From a virus, in IMG/VR virus record IMGVR_UViG_3300029922_000005, positions 117,040 through 181,039 of that record: a stretch of DNA of 64,000 bases; one strand, given 5' to 3'. Of this stretch, positions 22,664 to 30,223 are shown one piece after another; within the stretch, counting starts at the first letter, position 1; every line of letters begins with the position of its first letter. The notes below the pieces were generated by a model that was given only the letters and a program-made list of their open reading frames with translations, was not told the DNA's origin and ran no database searches. The translations under genes were made by a program, and so were the position numbers.

Positions 22664-23486
22664 AGCAGATAAATATTACATTGAAAATTTAAACAGAATA
22701 AAAAATGAAGGTTCTTTTGATGAAAATCCAAGGCCAAGATATAAAGATGGTACTGAGGCATATACAAAATTTATAACTCAAGTATTTGAAGAATATGACA
22801 TTTCAAAAGGTGAGTTTCCAATTCCAACACTGAGAAATACAGCTATAAAAACTGGAATAAAAGAGATTTTCTGGATATATCAAAAACAAACAAATTCATT
22901 AGATGTGGCACATGAGCTTGGAGTCACTTGGTGGGATGAATGGAATGTCGGTGATTTAACAATTGGATCCAGGTACGGTTATACTATTAAGAAATATAAT
23001 TTAATGAATAAATTATTAGATGGATTAAAAAATGATCCATTTGGTAGGCGTCATATAATTAACATGTATCAATATGAAGATTTTGATGAACCAAAAGGAT
23101 TATATCCTTGTGCATATGAAACATTGTGGTCAGTTAGAAAAGTAAACAATGAATATTATTTAGATATGACATTAACGCAAAGATCAAATGATTATTTAAC
23201 TTCAGGATTTATTAACAAAATTCAGTATGTGGCATTTCAAATGATGATTGCTGGACATCTTGGATATAAAGTTGGTAAGTTTTGCCATTTAATGCAAAAC
23301 TTACATGTTTATGATAGGCATTTTGATGCTTTAGAAGAATTATTACAAAGAACTCCATTAGATACACAGTCAAAATTAATATTAAAAGAGAATAAAAACT
23401 TTTATGATTATAATATTAATGATTTTGAAATTACTGGAATAGAAGGAATTGAAAAAATTAAATCTCCTTTGGAATTAGCGATTTAA
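22644..23486 (+). CDS. thyA: Thymidylate synthase (ThyA-type, divergent)
   Basis: 280 residues. The active-site Cys156 is in GLYPCAYETLW, and QRSNDYLTSGFINKIQY carries the substrate-binding Arg, Ser, Asp and Asn positions. RRHIINMYQYEDF and LHVYDRHFDALEELL complete the fold. The residue after the catalytic Cys is Ala, not the His of classical PCH; I recall this branch from anaerobes and phages. Reaction: dUMP to dTMP using methylene-tetrahydrofolate. The start may be any of the ATGs at 22644, 22650 or 22656. It fits an AT-rich phage with a high thymine demand. Confidence 0.88.
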   Translation: MKMKMNKADKYYIENLNRIKNEGSFDENPRPRYKDGTEAYTKFITQVFEEYDISKGEFPIPTLRNTAIKTGIKEIFWIYQKQTNSLDVAHELGVTWWDEWNVGDLTIGSRYGYTIKKYNLMNKLLDGLKNDPFGRRHIINMYQYEDFDEPKGLYPCAYETLWSVRKVNNEYYLDMTLTQRSNDYLTSGFINKIQYVAFQMMIAGHLGYKVGKFCHLMQNLHVYDRHFDALEELLQRTPLDTQSKLILKENKNFYDYNINDFEITGIEGIEKIKSPLELAI

Positions 23487-23504
23487 AAATTATAAATATA
23501 AAAT

Positions 23505-24200
23505 ATGATAGAAACATATAATGAATATGTAGAACTAATAAAAGAAGGACTAATTAGAACTCATAATATAATAACATATGAAGGTAGTTTAGAAAGAGAG
23601 TTATATTTAATTGGGATTAAATTTGAAATAAAAATTTACAATAAATTAAAATTTGATCTATCATTATATAAAACTAATATTATTGATAATGATTATCTTG
23701 AATATATTGTTAATTATATTGAAAAACAATTAGGATATTATCCTTCATATATAACAGTTGAAAATAATATTGGTAAAAATGGGTTTAAATTTGATAAAAA
23801 GTATTTATCAAATAAATATAAATCAATTAAGATAAATTTTGAAGCTAAGTACGATGATGGATTTTATAAAAATATTATAAAAGTTCCTAAAATTGCATAT
23901 CACTTATCACCAGTTGATAATGAAGATAAAATAAATAAAAATGGATTATGCGTAAAGGCATATAATAGAAAAGGTGAACATCCTGAAAGAATATATTTAT
24001 TTGCTGATATTAATGAATATGATGATTTATTAAATTCGCTTAAAATTGATGATAAATTAAAAGGTATAAATAAAAATTATAATTTATATGAGGTTGAAAT
24101 GAGTGATAAAAATATTATACATACTGATCCTAATTACAGTAACGGTTTTTATACCTATGATAGTTTTAATCCAAAATTTTTAAAAATAATAAAAACATAA
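23505..24200 (+). CDS. ADP-ribosyltransferase-like protein with capsid-targeting-like start, copy 1
   Basis: 231 residues. The N-terminus METYNEYVELIKEG-type start (here MIETYNEYVELIKEG) resembles T4 capsid-targeting sequences. The C-terminal half has YHLSPVDNEDKINKNGL near 135, PERIYLF near 163 and LYEVEMSDKN with DPNYSNGFYTYDSF near 200-220. YH[LA][ST]..(N)..I...GL followed by RIYL is the pattern of H-Y-x type ADP-ribosyltransferase/Tpt1-like folds, my inference. T4 packages and injects such an enzyme (Alt). It is a tandem paralogue of the next gene and a distant relative of 51391-52137. Confidence 0.65.
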   Translation: MIETYNEYVELIKEGLIRTHNIITYEGSLERELYLIGIKFEIKIYNKLKFDLSLYKTNIIDNDYLEYIVNYIEKQLGYYPSYITVENNIGKNGFKFDKKYLSNKYKSIKINFEAKYDDGFYKNIIKVPKIAYHLSPVDNEDKINKNGLCVKAYNRKGEHPERIYLFADINEYDDLLNSLKIDDKLKGINKNYNLYEVEMSDKNIIHTDPNYSNGFYTYDSFNPKFLKIIKT

Positions 24201-24210
24201 TATTTAATTA

Positions 24211-24912
24211 ATGATAGATAATTATAAAGAATATGTAGAATTAATCAAAGAAGGATTAATCAGAACTCATAATATAATTAATTGTGAAAGTAGTTTAGAA
24301 AGAGAATTATATTTAATTGGATTTAAATTTAAAATAAAAATTTATAGTAAATTAAAATTTGATCTTACATTATTAAATACTAATAATTTTGATTTCGTTG
24401 ATTTTGAATATATTATTGATTATATTGAAGATCAATTAGGTTATTTTTCATCATATATAACAGTTGAAAATAATATTGGTAAAAATGGGTTTAAATTTGA
24501 TAAAAAGTATTTATCAAATAAATATAAATCAATTAAAATTATATTTGAAGCTAAATATGATGATGGTTTTTATAAAAATGATATAAAGGTTCCTAATGTT
24601 GCATATCATTTATCTCCAGTTAATAATGAAGATAAAATAAATAGAATTGGATTATTAGTAAAAACTCATAATAGAAAAGGTGAATATCCTGAAAGAATAT
24701 ATTTATTTAGAAATATTAATGATTGCGATAAATTATTAAAATCATTAAAATACGATGATAAGTTAAAAGATATAAATAGAAATTATAATTTATATGAGGT
24801 AGAAATGAGTGATAAAAATATTATTCATACTGATCCTAATTATAGTAACGGTTTTTATACCTATGATAGTTTTAATCCAAAATTTTTAAAAATAATAAAA
24901 CATAATATTTAA
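24211..24912 (+). CDS. ADP-ribosyltransferase-like protein with capsid-targeting-like start, copy 2
   Basis: 233 residues, a close tandem duplicate of the preceding gene (10 bases between them), identical over stretches such as IGKNGFKFDKKYLSNKYKS. It has the same MIDNYKEYVELIKEG start and the YHLSPVNNEDKINRIGL core. Two diverged copies suggest different targets or dosage. Ends at a strong bidirectional terminator. Confidence 0.65.
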   Translation: MIDNYKEYVELIKEGLIRTHNIINCESSLERELYLIGFKFKIKIYSKLKFDLTLLNTNNFDFVDFEYIIDYIEDQLGYFSSYITVENNIGKNGFKFDKKYLSNKYKSIKIIFEAKYDDGFYKNDIKVPNVAYHLSPVNNEDKINRIGLLVKTHNRKGEYPERIYLFRNINDCDKLLKSLKYDDKLKDINRNYNLYEVEMSDKNIIHTDPNYSNGFYTYDSFNPKFLKIIKHNI

Positions 24913-24915
24913 ATA

Positions 24916-24941
24916 AAAAGTTCAGATTTTTCTGAACTTTT
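24916..24941. terminator. Bidirectional terminator
   Basis: AAAAGTTCAGA / TCTGAACTTTT, perfect 11-base stem with a TTTT loop, between converging genes. Confidence 0.85.
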
Positions 24942-25337
24942 TTATAAATTAAATTTTGCTGATGCTCTAATAGAACTCAAATCACCTAGTGCTTTTGGAT
25001 CATATTTCATATTATTTATATATTCTAACGAATTTTTTGAAAATTCTGTTTTAAATTTAGCAATAAAAGGTTCAGGATTTTCCATATAATAAATATCATT
25101 TGATCCTTTATTTTCAAGTACTGCTTGATAATAATTATGAGTATCATTTTTATCATTTCCAATTCTAAATTTAATAATATATATAGGATAACCATATCTA
25201 CTAACTGATATATCAAACCACTCATCATTTAATACATCATTTACATTTTCATTCCAGTATATAACAGTTGGATGACTTACATAACCTTCAGCTATATTAA
25301 AATTTTCATTTATAAAATCTAAATATTTGTTTAACAT
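24942..25337 (-). CDS. Putative internal-head protein (131 aa)
   Basis: The start is placed at 25337 (MLNKYLDFINENF), not at the upstream ATG at 25385, because the upstream codons run through the promoter-like motif and MLNKYLDFINE matches the capsid-targeting-like pattern. The C-terminus is ASAKFNL, the tag shared with other such proteins. Between them is a beta-rich domain (WFDISVSRYGYPIYIIKFRIG, in part). Function unknown. Confidence 0.65.
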   Translation of the reverse strand: MLNKYLDFINENFNIAEGYVSHPTVIYWNENVNDVLNDEWFDISVSRYGYPIYIIKFRIGNDKNDTHNYYQAVLENKGSNDIYYMENPEPFIAKFKTEFSKNSLEYINNMKYDPKALGDLSSIRASAKFNL

Positions 25338-25351
25338 AAAAAATTGATATT

Positions 25352-25375
25352 CTTTTTTTAATATATATAAAAAAA
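25352..25375. promoter_or_regulatory. Candidate divergent phage promoter
   Basis: TTTTTTTAATATATATAAAA lies between the divergent genes at 25337 and 25391. The core is nearly palindromic, so it could serve both. Confidence 0.45.
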
Positions 25376-25390
25376 TGAAATTCAAATTTA

Positions 25391-26146
25391 ATGGAAAATA
25401 ATAAAGAAAAAGAAGAATTCAAAATGCCTCAAATTAAATCAGAATCTGATTTAAATAAAGTATTTGATGCTATATATGATCAAGGATTTGGATATATAAG
25501 TAGAAGAGATGATTATCACCAAAATAAAATTCAAAAAATTGTACAAAAATACAATACATTAAAATTAGATATACCTGATAATTTTTATCGTAATCTTTAT
25601 GATATAAAAAATTATTCAGAAGTTGAAAAAGAAGTGATGAATCATTTTTCTAAATTTAATCCTGATGATAAAATTAATGAATTTATAAAAAATATTTTTT
25701 CATTAAAATATGATGATAGAGGTAAACCTCCTGAAAATAACTGTGAAAGTATAAATACTGTCATTGATTGGTTCAAATTCAAAAATAAATATAATCTTAT
25801 TGATAAAGATTTCAAATTCAATAAAAATTATCTAAATGTAGATGTTTATAATTTAGATAAAAACTCAATAAAAATAAATTTTAAAGATGATTATGATAAT
25901 TTTGAAAGTTTTTACGAATTAATATTTAATGAAAAATGTATTGAGATAAAACATAGAACTGGCGATTGGCAGAATATTGGTAAAATAGAAATAAAATTAT
26001 TTCTAAATAATACAGCTAGTATTAGAGGAGATTTAACTAAAATTAAAGACTATTATTATAAAGATTTAATGAAAAATTTTTATTTTAATAATGCATATAT
26101 TATATACTATAAAAATAAAATTGAAAAAATAAATCCAAAAGTGTAG
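25391..26146 (+). CDS. Unknown protein (251 aa)
   Basis: 251 residues, not recognised. Its N-terminus is charged (MENNKEKEEFKMPQIKSESD) and it lacks the head-targeting tag. It alternates helical and strand segments with KIEIKLFLNNTASIRGDL near 200. It ends in GTG TAG inside a bidirectional terminator stem. Confidence 0.65.
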   Translation: MENNKEKEEFKMPQIKSESDLNKVFDAIYDQGFGYISRRDDYHQNKIQKIVQKYNTLKLDIPDNFYRNLYDIKNYSEVEKEVMNHFSKFNPDDKINEFIKNIFSLKYDDRGKPPENNCESINTVIDWFKFKNKYNLIDKDFKFNKNYLNVDVYNLDKNSIKINFKDDYDNFESFYELIFNEKCIEIKHRTGDWQNIGKIEIKLFLNNTASIRGDLTKIKDYYYKDLMKNFYFNNAYIIYYKNKIEKINPKV

Positions 26147-26162
26147 AAATTTCTACACTTTT
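26137..26162. terminator. Bidirectional terminator
   Basis: AAAAGTGTAGAAA / TTTCTACACTTTT, a perfect 13-base palindrome whose left arm contains the stop of the gene at 25391. Confidence 0.8.
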
Positions 26163-27280
26163 TTATTTTTATAATAACTTATAATATTATTATCAATATC
26201 ATTTAATAATTTTTCAAGATTCTTAATAATTTCTTTATGTTTTTCTGCAGCAGAAATAATATCAAAATTTAAAAATTTTTTATAAATTAATATATCATTT
26301 TTATATTCTGAATATAGATTTCTATTACAAATTTTAACTCCTAATTTAAATATTTTTTCTTCAATTTTGCTTGTTAGATTAATTATGTCTTTACTATTAG
26401 ATTTAATATAATTATTACTATTATTATAATCTTTTAATAAATTTATTACGCAATTAAATGATTTATTTAATAAAGACATACATGTTACATAATTACCATA
26501 ATATAATATAGCATTATCAAAATCTTCATCATTTAATAATTTTAAACTACTATTCAAATCATTTTTCATTTTATCAGCATAATAATCAAGATTTATATTA
26601 CTAAGATTATGATATCTATTACCAACTTTAGCATGTTCTAATATTTTTTTATCATTATAGCATATGATATCTATTTTCGTTAATTCATCAATTTTTTTAT
26701 TAATGTTTTGATAATCTATAACAATATTATTAATTTTAACAATTTTAGTTAAAGATTTATTCAATTTATTATCTAATAAGTTTTTTTCTTTAATTAACTT
26801 CTTCATTCTATTAATTGTATACTCATTATCATTCATATTAATATCTACGGTAAGATTATTTAATTCAGATTTGATATATTTTTCACAATTTGGATAATTA
26901 GTTTGCATATAAATTTCAATATCAGATTTACTTTTTGATATTAAATATATTGAATCATCTATACTATTAACAATTTGTTTATATTCAATTAATGATTTAT
27001 ACATATTTTTCAATTTGATATAAACATTTATATTCACATCAATCTTAGTTATTTTATCATAGATTGAATCATTATATTTTATTAATAATTCATCAGGTAA
27101 TTCATTTATTTTATTTTTTAATTTTTTTATTCTTTTATTTAATATTACAATATTTTTTTTTAGAATTATAAAATTCCTTCTTTTTATATATTCAAAATAT
27201 ACTATATTTATTAAAAAATATAATAATGATATTATAAATAAAAAAGAAATTAGCAATGATAGCACAATTAAAATTTTCAT
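26153..27280 (-). CDS. Membrane-anchored coiled-coil protein (375 aa)
   Basis: 375 residues. The N-terminus is one long hydrophobic helix (about 3-30), followed by Lys-rich coiled coil (KKNIVILNKRIKKLKNKINEL) and Asn/Ile/Lys-rich helices to the end (KEIIKNLEKLLNDIDNNII). No catalytic motif is visible. The shape fits a membrane-tethered scaffold (compare TPM/septation-type proteins), but this is inference. It is transcribed alone on the minus strand. Confidence 0.7.
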   Translation of the reverse strand: MKILIVLSLLISFLFIISLLYFLINIVYFEYIKRRNFIILKKNIVILNKRIKKLKNKINELPDELLIKYNDSIYDKITKIDVNINVYIKLKNMYKSLIEYKQIVNSIDDSIYLISKSKSDIEIYMQTNYPNCEKYIKSELNNLTVDINMNDNEYTINRMKKLIKEKNLLDNKLNKSLTKIVKINNIVIDYQNINKKIDELTKIDIICYNDKKILEHAKVGNRYHNLSNINLDYYADKMKNDLNSSLKLLNDEDFDNAILYYGNYVTCMSLLNKSFNCVINLLKDYNNSNNYIKSNSKDIINLTSKIEEKIFKLGVKICNRNLYSEYKNDILIYKKFLNFDIISAAEKHKEIIKNLEKLLNDIDNNIISYYKNKKV

Positions 27281-27339
27281 ATTTTCATATAACGTTATTT
27301 TATTAGATGTTCTATTATAAAAATAGTTTTAAGTTTTTT

Positions 27340-27362
27340 TTTATTTATATATAAAGAAAAAA
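27340..27362 (+). promoter_or_regulatory. Candidate phage promoter
   Basis: TTTATTTATATATAAAGAAA, 9-31 bases before the ATG at 27371, heading the block of tagged small genes. Confidence 0.5.
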
Positions 27363-27370
27363 CATCTATT

Positions 27371-27730
27371 ATGATAGATACAAGAAATGAAGATTTAGTA
27401 AAAAAATATTTTGATTTAGTTCAAGAAGAAATCAAAAGATTAATTTCTCAAGATAAAGAAATAAAGAAAAGTGATGTGCAAACATTTAATGATGAAATTT
27501 TCAATCAATCTGATGAAATTAAAAGTGAGATAAGTAATTACATCGATCAAGCAACAATGAATGATTTAGATATTAATAAAATTGCTAAAATTCTTTATGA
27601 TAAATTTAAAGTTCAAACTAAAAATAATGTATTCAATCAAACGGATTCACAGAATGTGCCTAATACTTTAATGGGCGAGAATAAACACATAAAAACATTT
27701 GAACAATTTAATTATGATAACAAATTTTAA
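27371..27730 (+). CDS. Helical protein with a targeting-like motif at its C-terminus (119 aa)
   Basis: 119 residues, mainly helical and charged. Unusually, the end of the protein reads KHIKTFEQFNYDNKF, which looks like the MKHIKxFEEFN starts of the head-targeting genes but sits at the C-terminus. The next gene starts 16 bases inside this one. Either a fusion to the start of a lost gene or a genuine C-terminal signal. Confidence 0.65.
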   Translation: MIDTRNEDLVKKYFDLVQEEIKRLISQDKEIKKSDVQTFNDEIFNQSDEIKSEISNYIDQATMNDLDINKIAKILYDKFKVQTKNNVFNQTDSQNVPNTLMGENKHIKTFEQFNYDNKF

Positions 27731-28412
27731 AAAATATACATTAAATGAAACATATGAATTATCTGGAAAGAATTCATTTTTAACTTATTTGCAGATAGTT
27801 TCAAATCATGATTATCATTTTATTTCGAATGATACATATAGAAAATTATACAAATATCATGTATTTTTTTCAACTGAAACTATAACAGGAATAGAAGATT
27901 ATGTAGATATTTTTAAATATAAACACTCATTAGCATCAGCATATGAAATATTATTACAAATAAAAGATAATAAATTAGCATTCTTTTTTGGTATAAAAGA
28001 AAATTCTACATTAAGATATGGATTTTTAGATTTAGATACACAAAGGAGTTATGTTGTTGGAGAATTTATATTTACTAAAGAATTTTTTGGATCAATATCT
28101 AAATATAAATCTATGCAGTTTGTTAATAAAATAATACAGAATACTGATGCTAAAAAATTACCAATACTATCAAAGATAAAACAAGATTGTGAACAATTTT
28201 ACAAAGGTAAGAAGAAAACAAAAGTAGAAATATCAGACAATAAAGTGATTATTTATATAACAAGAGATCAATTCACTGATGATGATATAAATATGAATCG
28301 TCCATTCAGATCATTAGATAATTGGGCTTCTAAAAAAATGTGGAGAAACAAAGTTGAATGTAGCGTTGATGATGAAGGCGATCCAATAAAATTTATATTG
28401 ATAGTGAAATGA
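27714..28412 (+). CDS. Putative internal-head protein (232 aa)
   Basis: The start at 27714 (MITNFKKYTLNE) is preferred over 27699 because it gives the targeting-like pattern. The body is unknown, with a C-terminal domain KVEISDNKVIIYITRDQF and DNWASKKMWRNKVECSVDDEG. It lacks the FN[I/L] tail and ends at an ATGA overlap with the next gene. Confidence 0.65.
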   Translation: MITNFKKYTLNETYELSGKNSFLTYLQIVSNHDYHFISNDTYRKLYKYHVFFSTETITGIEDYVDIFKYKHSLASAYEILLQIKDNKLAFFFGIKENSTLRYGFLDLDTQRSYVVGEFIFTKEFFGSISKYKSMQFVNKIIQNTDAKKLPILSKIKQDCEQFYKGKKKTKVEISDNKVIIYITRDQFTDDDINMNRPFRSLDNWASKKMWRNKVECSVDDEGDPIKFILIVK

Positions 28413-28672
28413 AATACTTAAAAAGATTTGAAAATAAGGAAAAAGAATATAATATTGATGATTATATAATTGTTCATAATAATATATATGTAGGAACTAG
28501 TAAAATATTTAAAATTGTTGATATTGTAAAAAATGCATATTATCCATATAACGTTATTGGAGTAAATGGAGATATTCATTTTTTAGAATATAAGGACATA
28601 AAAAGAAAATTATCTAAAAAAGAAATTGAAAAATATGAATTAGATAATATATCAAATAAATTTAACATATGA
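28409..28672 (+). CDS. Tagged small protein (MKYLKRFE...NKFNI, 87 aa)
   Basis: 87 residues with both tags: MKYLKRFENKEK at the start, NISNKFNI at the end. The middle (IDDYIIVHNNIYVG, YKDIKRKLSKKEI) resembles the protein at 45431-45703 (DPHHRVDKK.. LTTDEIDEF), a small beta-barrel-like domain. Its 4-base ATGA overlaps on both sides place it in a tight operon of tagged genes. Confidence 0.75.
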   Translation: MKYLKRFENKEKEYNIDDYIIVHNNIYVGTSKIFKIVDIVKNAYYPYNVIGVNGDIHFLEYKDIKRKLSKKEIEKYELDNISNKFNI

Positions 28673-29007
28673 AATATTTAAAAAGATTTGAAAATATTAA
28701 TAATAATCCTGAAATTGGGGATTATATTATTATAGATAAACTTAATAATATACTAGGTCCAAGTTATGATGATATTTTTTATTTTTTGAATAATAATATT
28801 GGCAAAGTTGTTGGATTTGGAAATGTATATAACGGAAAAGGTATTAAAATCAAATTTTTTAATATACCAAAGAATCTAAATACTCATTTTAATCCTGATC
28901 ATATAAAGATTTTTCCAATGAATTCTATTTTAGCATTTGGTAAAAACAAAGAAACTGTGAAAGAAGAAGCTGAAATACAACGTAATATAAAGAAATTTAA
29001 CTTATGA
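28669..29007 (+). CDS. Tagged small protein (MKYLKRFE...KKFNL, 112 aa)
   Basis: 112 residues: MKYLKRFENINN start, IGDYIIID then GKVVGFGNVYNGKGIKIKFF (a short SH3-like strand pattern) and an RNIKKFNL end. Probably packaged into the head (inference from tags). Function unknown. Confidence 0.75.
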   Translation: MKYLKRFENINNNPEIGDYIIIDKLNNILGPSYDDIFYFLNNNIGKVVGFGNVYNGKGIKIKFFNIPKNLNTHFNPDHIKIFPMNSILAFGKNKETVKEEAEIQRNIKKFNL

Positions 29008-29351
29008 AATATATTAAAACATTTGAATCAATATCAAAAGGAATCAATAATATAACTACTATTGATTGCTCTGGAGATAATTTAACTGAATTACCTGAAT
29101 TACCAGATAGTTTAATTACTTTATATTGTAATAATAATTTTTTAACTAAAATTAAAAAATTACCTCCTAATTTGAAACATTTAAAATGTTCTCATAATCA
29201 TAATTTATCTGAGTTACCTATATTACCAGAAACTATGACTGAATTACGTTGCTATAACACTAAATTACCTTATAATAATCTAATTGAATATAAAAAATGG
29301 TTAGATAAAGAGCATCCTGAAATATCAAAATCTAAACAATTTAATTTATGA
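29004..29351 (+). CDS. Tagged leucine-rich-repeat miniprotein (115 aa)
   Basis: 115 residues: MKYIKTFESISK start, KSKQFNL end. Between them are about three LPxLPxxLxxLxCxxN repeats (LTELPELPDSLITLYCNNN, LPPNLKHLKCSHNHNL, LPILPETMTELRCYN), the bacterial LRR type used for protein binding, also found in injected effectors such as IpaH. A phage LRR with head-targeting tags suggests a host-protein binder delivered with the DNA (inference). Confidence 0.75.
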   Translation: MKYIKTFESISKGINNITTIDCSGDNLTELPELPDSLITLYCNNNFLTKIKKLPPNLKHLKCSHNHNLSELPILPETMTELRCYNTKLPYNNLIEYKKWLDKEHPEISKSKQFNL

Positions 29352-30130
29352 AATACTTAAAATATTTTGAAACAAAATTAGAAGTTGAATATCATTGTCT
29401 TGAATGTGGATGGATAGGCTGGTTACCTATGACCAAAATAGTTAAATGTCCAAATTGTGGAAATATTAATGATATATGGAAAGAAGGCGAATCAATACCT
29501 GAAAGACATAAAAAAATGAATTATTTATCTGAAAATATTAATATTATTAAACAACAACCTTTTTATTTAAGTGGAGATATATTATACATATCAGATGATA
29601 TGGCAAAATTAATGACTCCAACATATGCAAAATTAAATAAACTTTATAAAAATAAAGGAGTTCGTGATTATATCAATCAAGAACAAATTGATTTTTATAA
29701 TAATGAAAAAGATGATAAAGGTTATTATAAATCTAGAAATATTAATACTAATATAACTGTAAGATATGAAAGGATGTATGCTATGACAATACTTATAAAA
29801 AGACTTGGTGGAGTTCTTGAAAATAAATATGGAGAATTTCAATATTTTATAGGAGGAACATCAGGAGATCACGATATGCATGGTAAAAACATGGTGAGAG
29901 ATACAAAAGAATGTAATTATAATCTAATGATAAAATATTATCCTATTATTGAACATATAAAAAATTTTTACAAAAGATTAAAATCTAAAGACGAAGGATT
30001 TTTTGATATAATTAAAGATTCATTAGATAAAGATATAATGTTAGCTCAATACGGGGTACCAAAAGAACTAAAAAAATATTTCAAAAATGCTGAAGATGTG
30101 GCAATAAATGTTAATAAATTTAATATATAA
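29348..30130 (+). CDS. Tagged zinc-ribbon protein (260 aa)
   Basis: 260 residues. MKYLKYFETKLE start and NVNKFNI end carry the tag pair. Residues about 14-38 form a zinc ribbon (YHCLECGWIGW, VKCPNCGN). The remainder is helical with a GGTSGDHDMHGKNMVRD loop. No enzyme family recognised. Last gene of the tagged operon. Confidence 0.7.
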   Translation: MKYLKYFETKLEVEYHCLECGWIGWLPMTKIVKCPNCGNINDIWKEGESIPERHKKMNYLSENINIIKQQPFYLSGDILYISDDMAKLMTPTYAKLNKLYKNKGVRDYINQEQIDFYNNEKDDKGYYKSRNINTNITVRYERMYAMTILIKRLGGVLENKYGEFQYFIGGTSGDHDMHGKNMVRDTKECNYNLMIKYYPIIEHIKNFYKRLKSKDEGFFDIIKDSLDKDIMLAQYGVPKELKKYFKNAEDVAINVNKFNI

Positions 30131-30165
30131 TATTATATATAGTATATATCATGATCTTGCATGAA

Positions 30166-30196
30166 TTTTATTTCGAATGAAATAGATTTTTTTTAT
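30166..30196 (+). terminator. Possible terminator before the structural genes
   Basis: TATTTC and GAAATA pair around GAAT and are followed by a T8 run that leads into the next promoter motif. Confidence 0.45.
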
Positions 30197-30211
30197 ATAT
30201 AGATAAAAATT
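30190..30211 (+). promoter_or_regulatory. Candidate late promoter
   Basis: TTTTTATATATAGATAAAAA, 13-34 bases before the first large structural gene. Confidence 0.5.
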
Positions 30212-30223
30212 AAATTATTAAAC

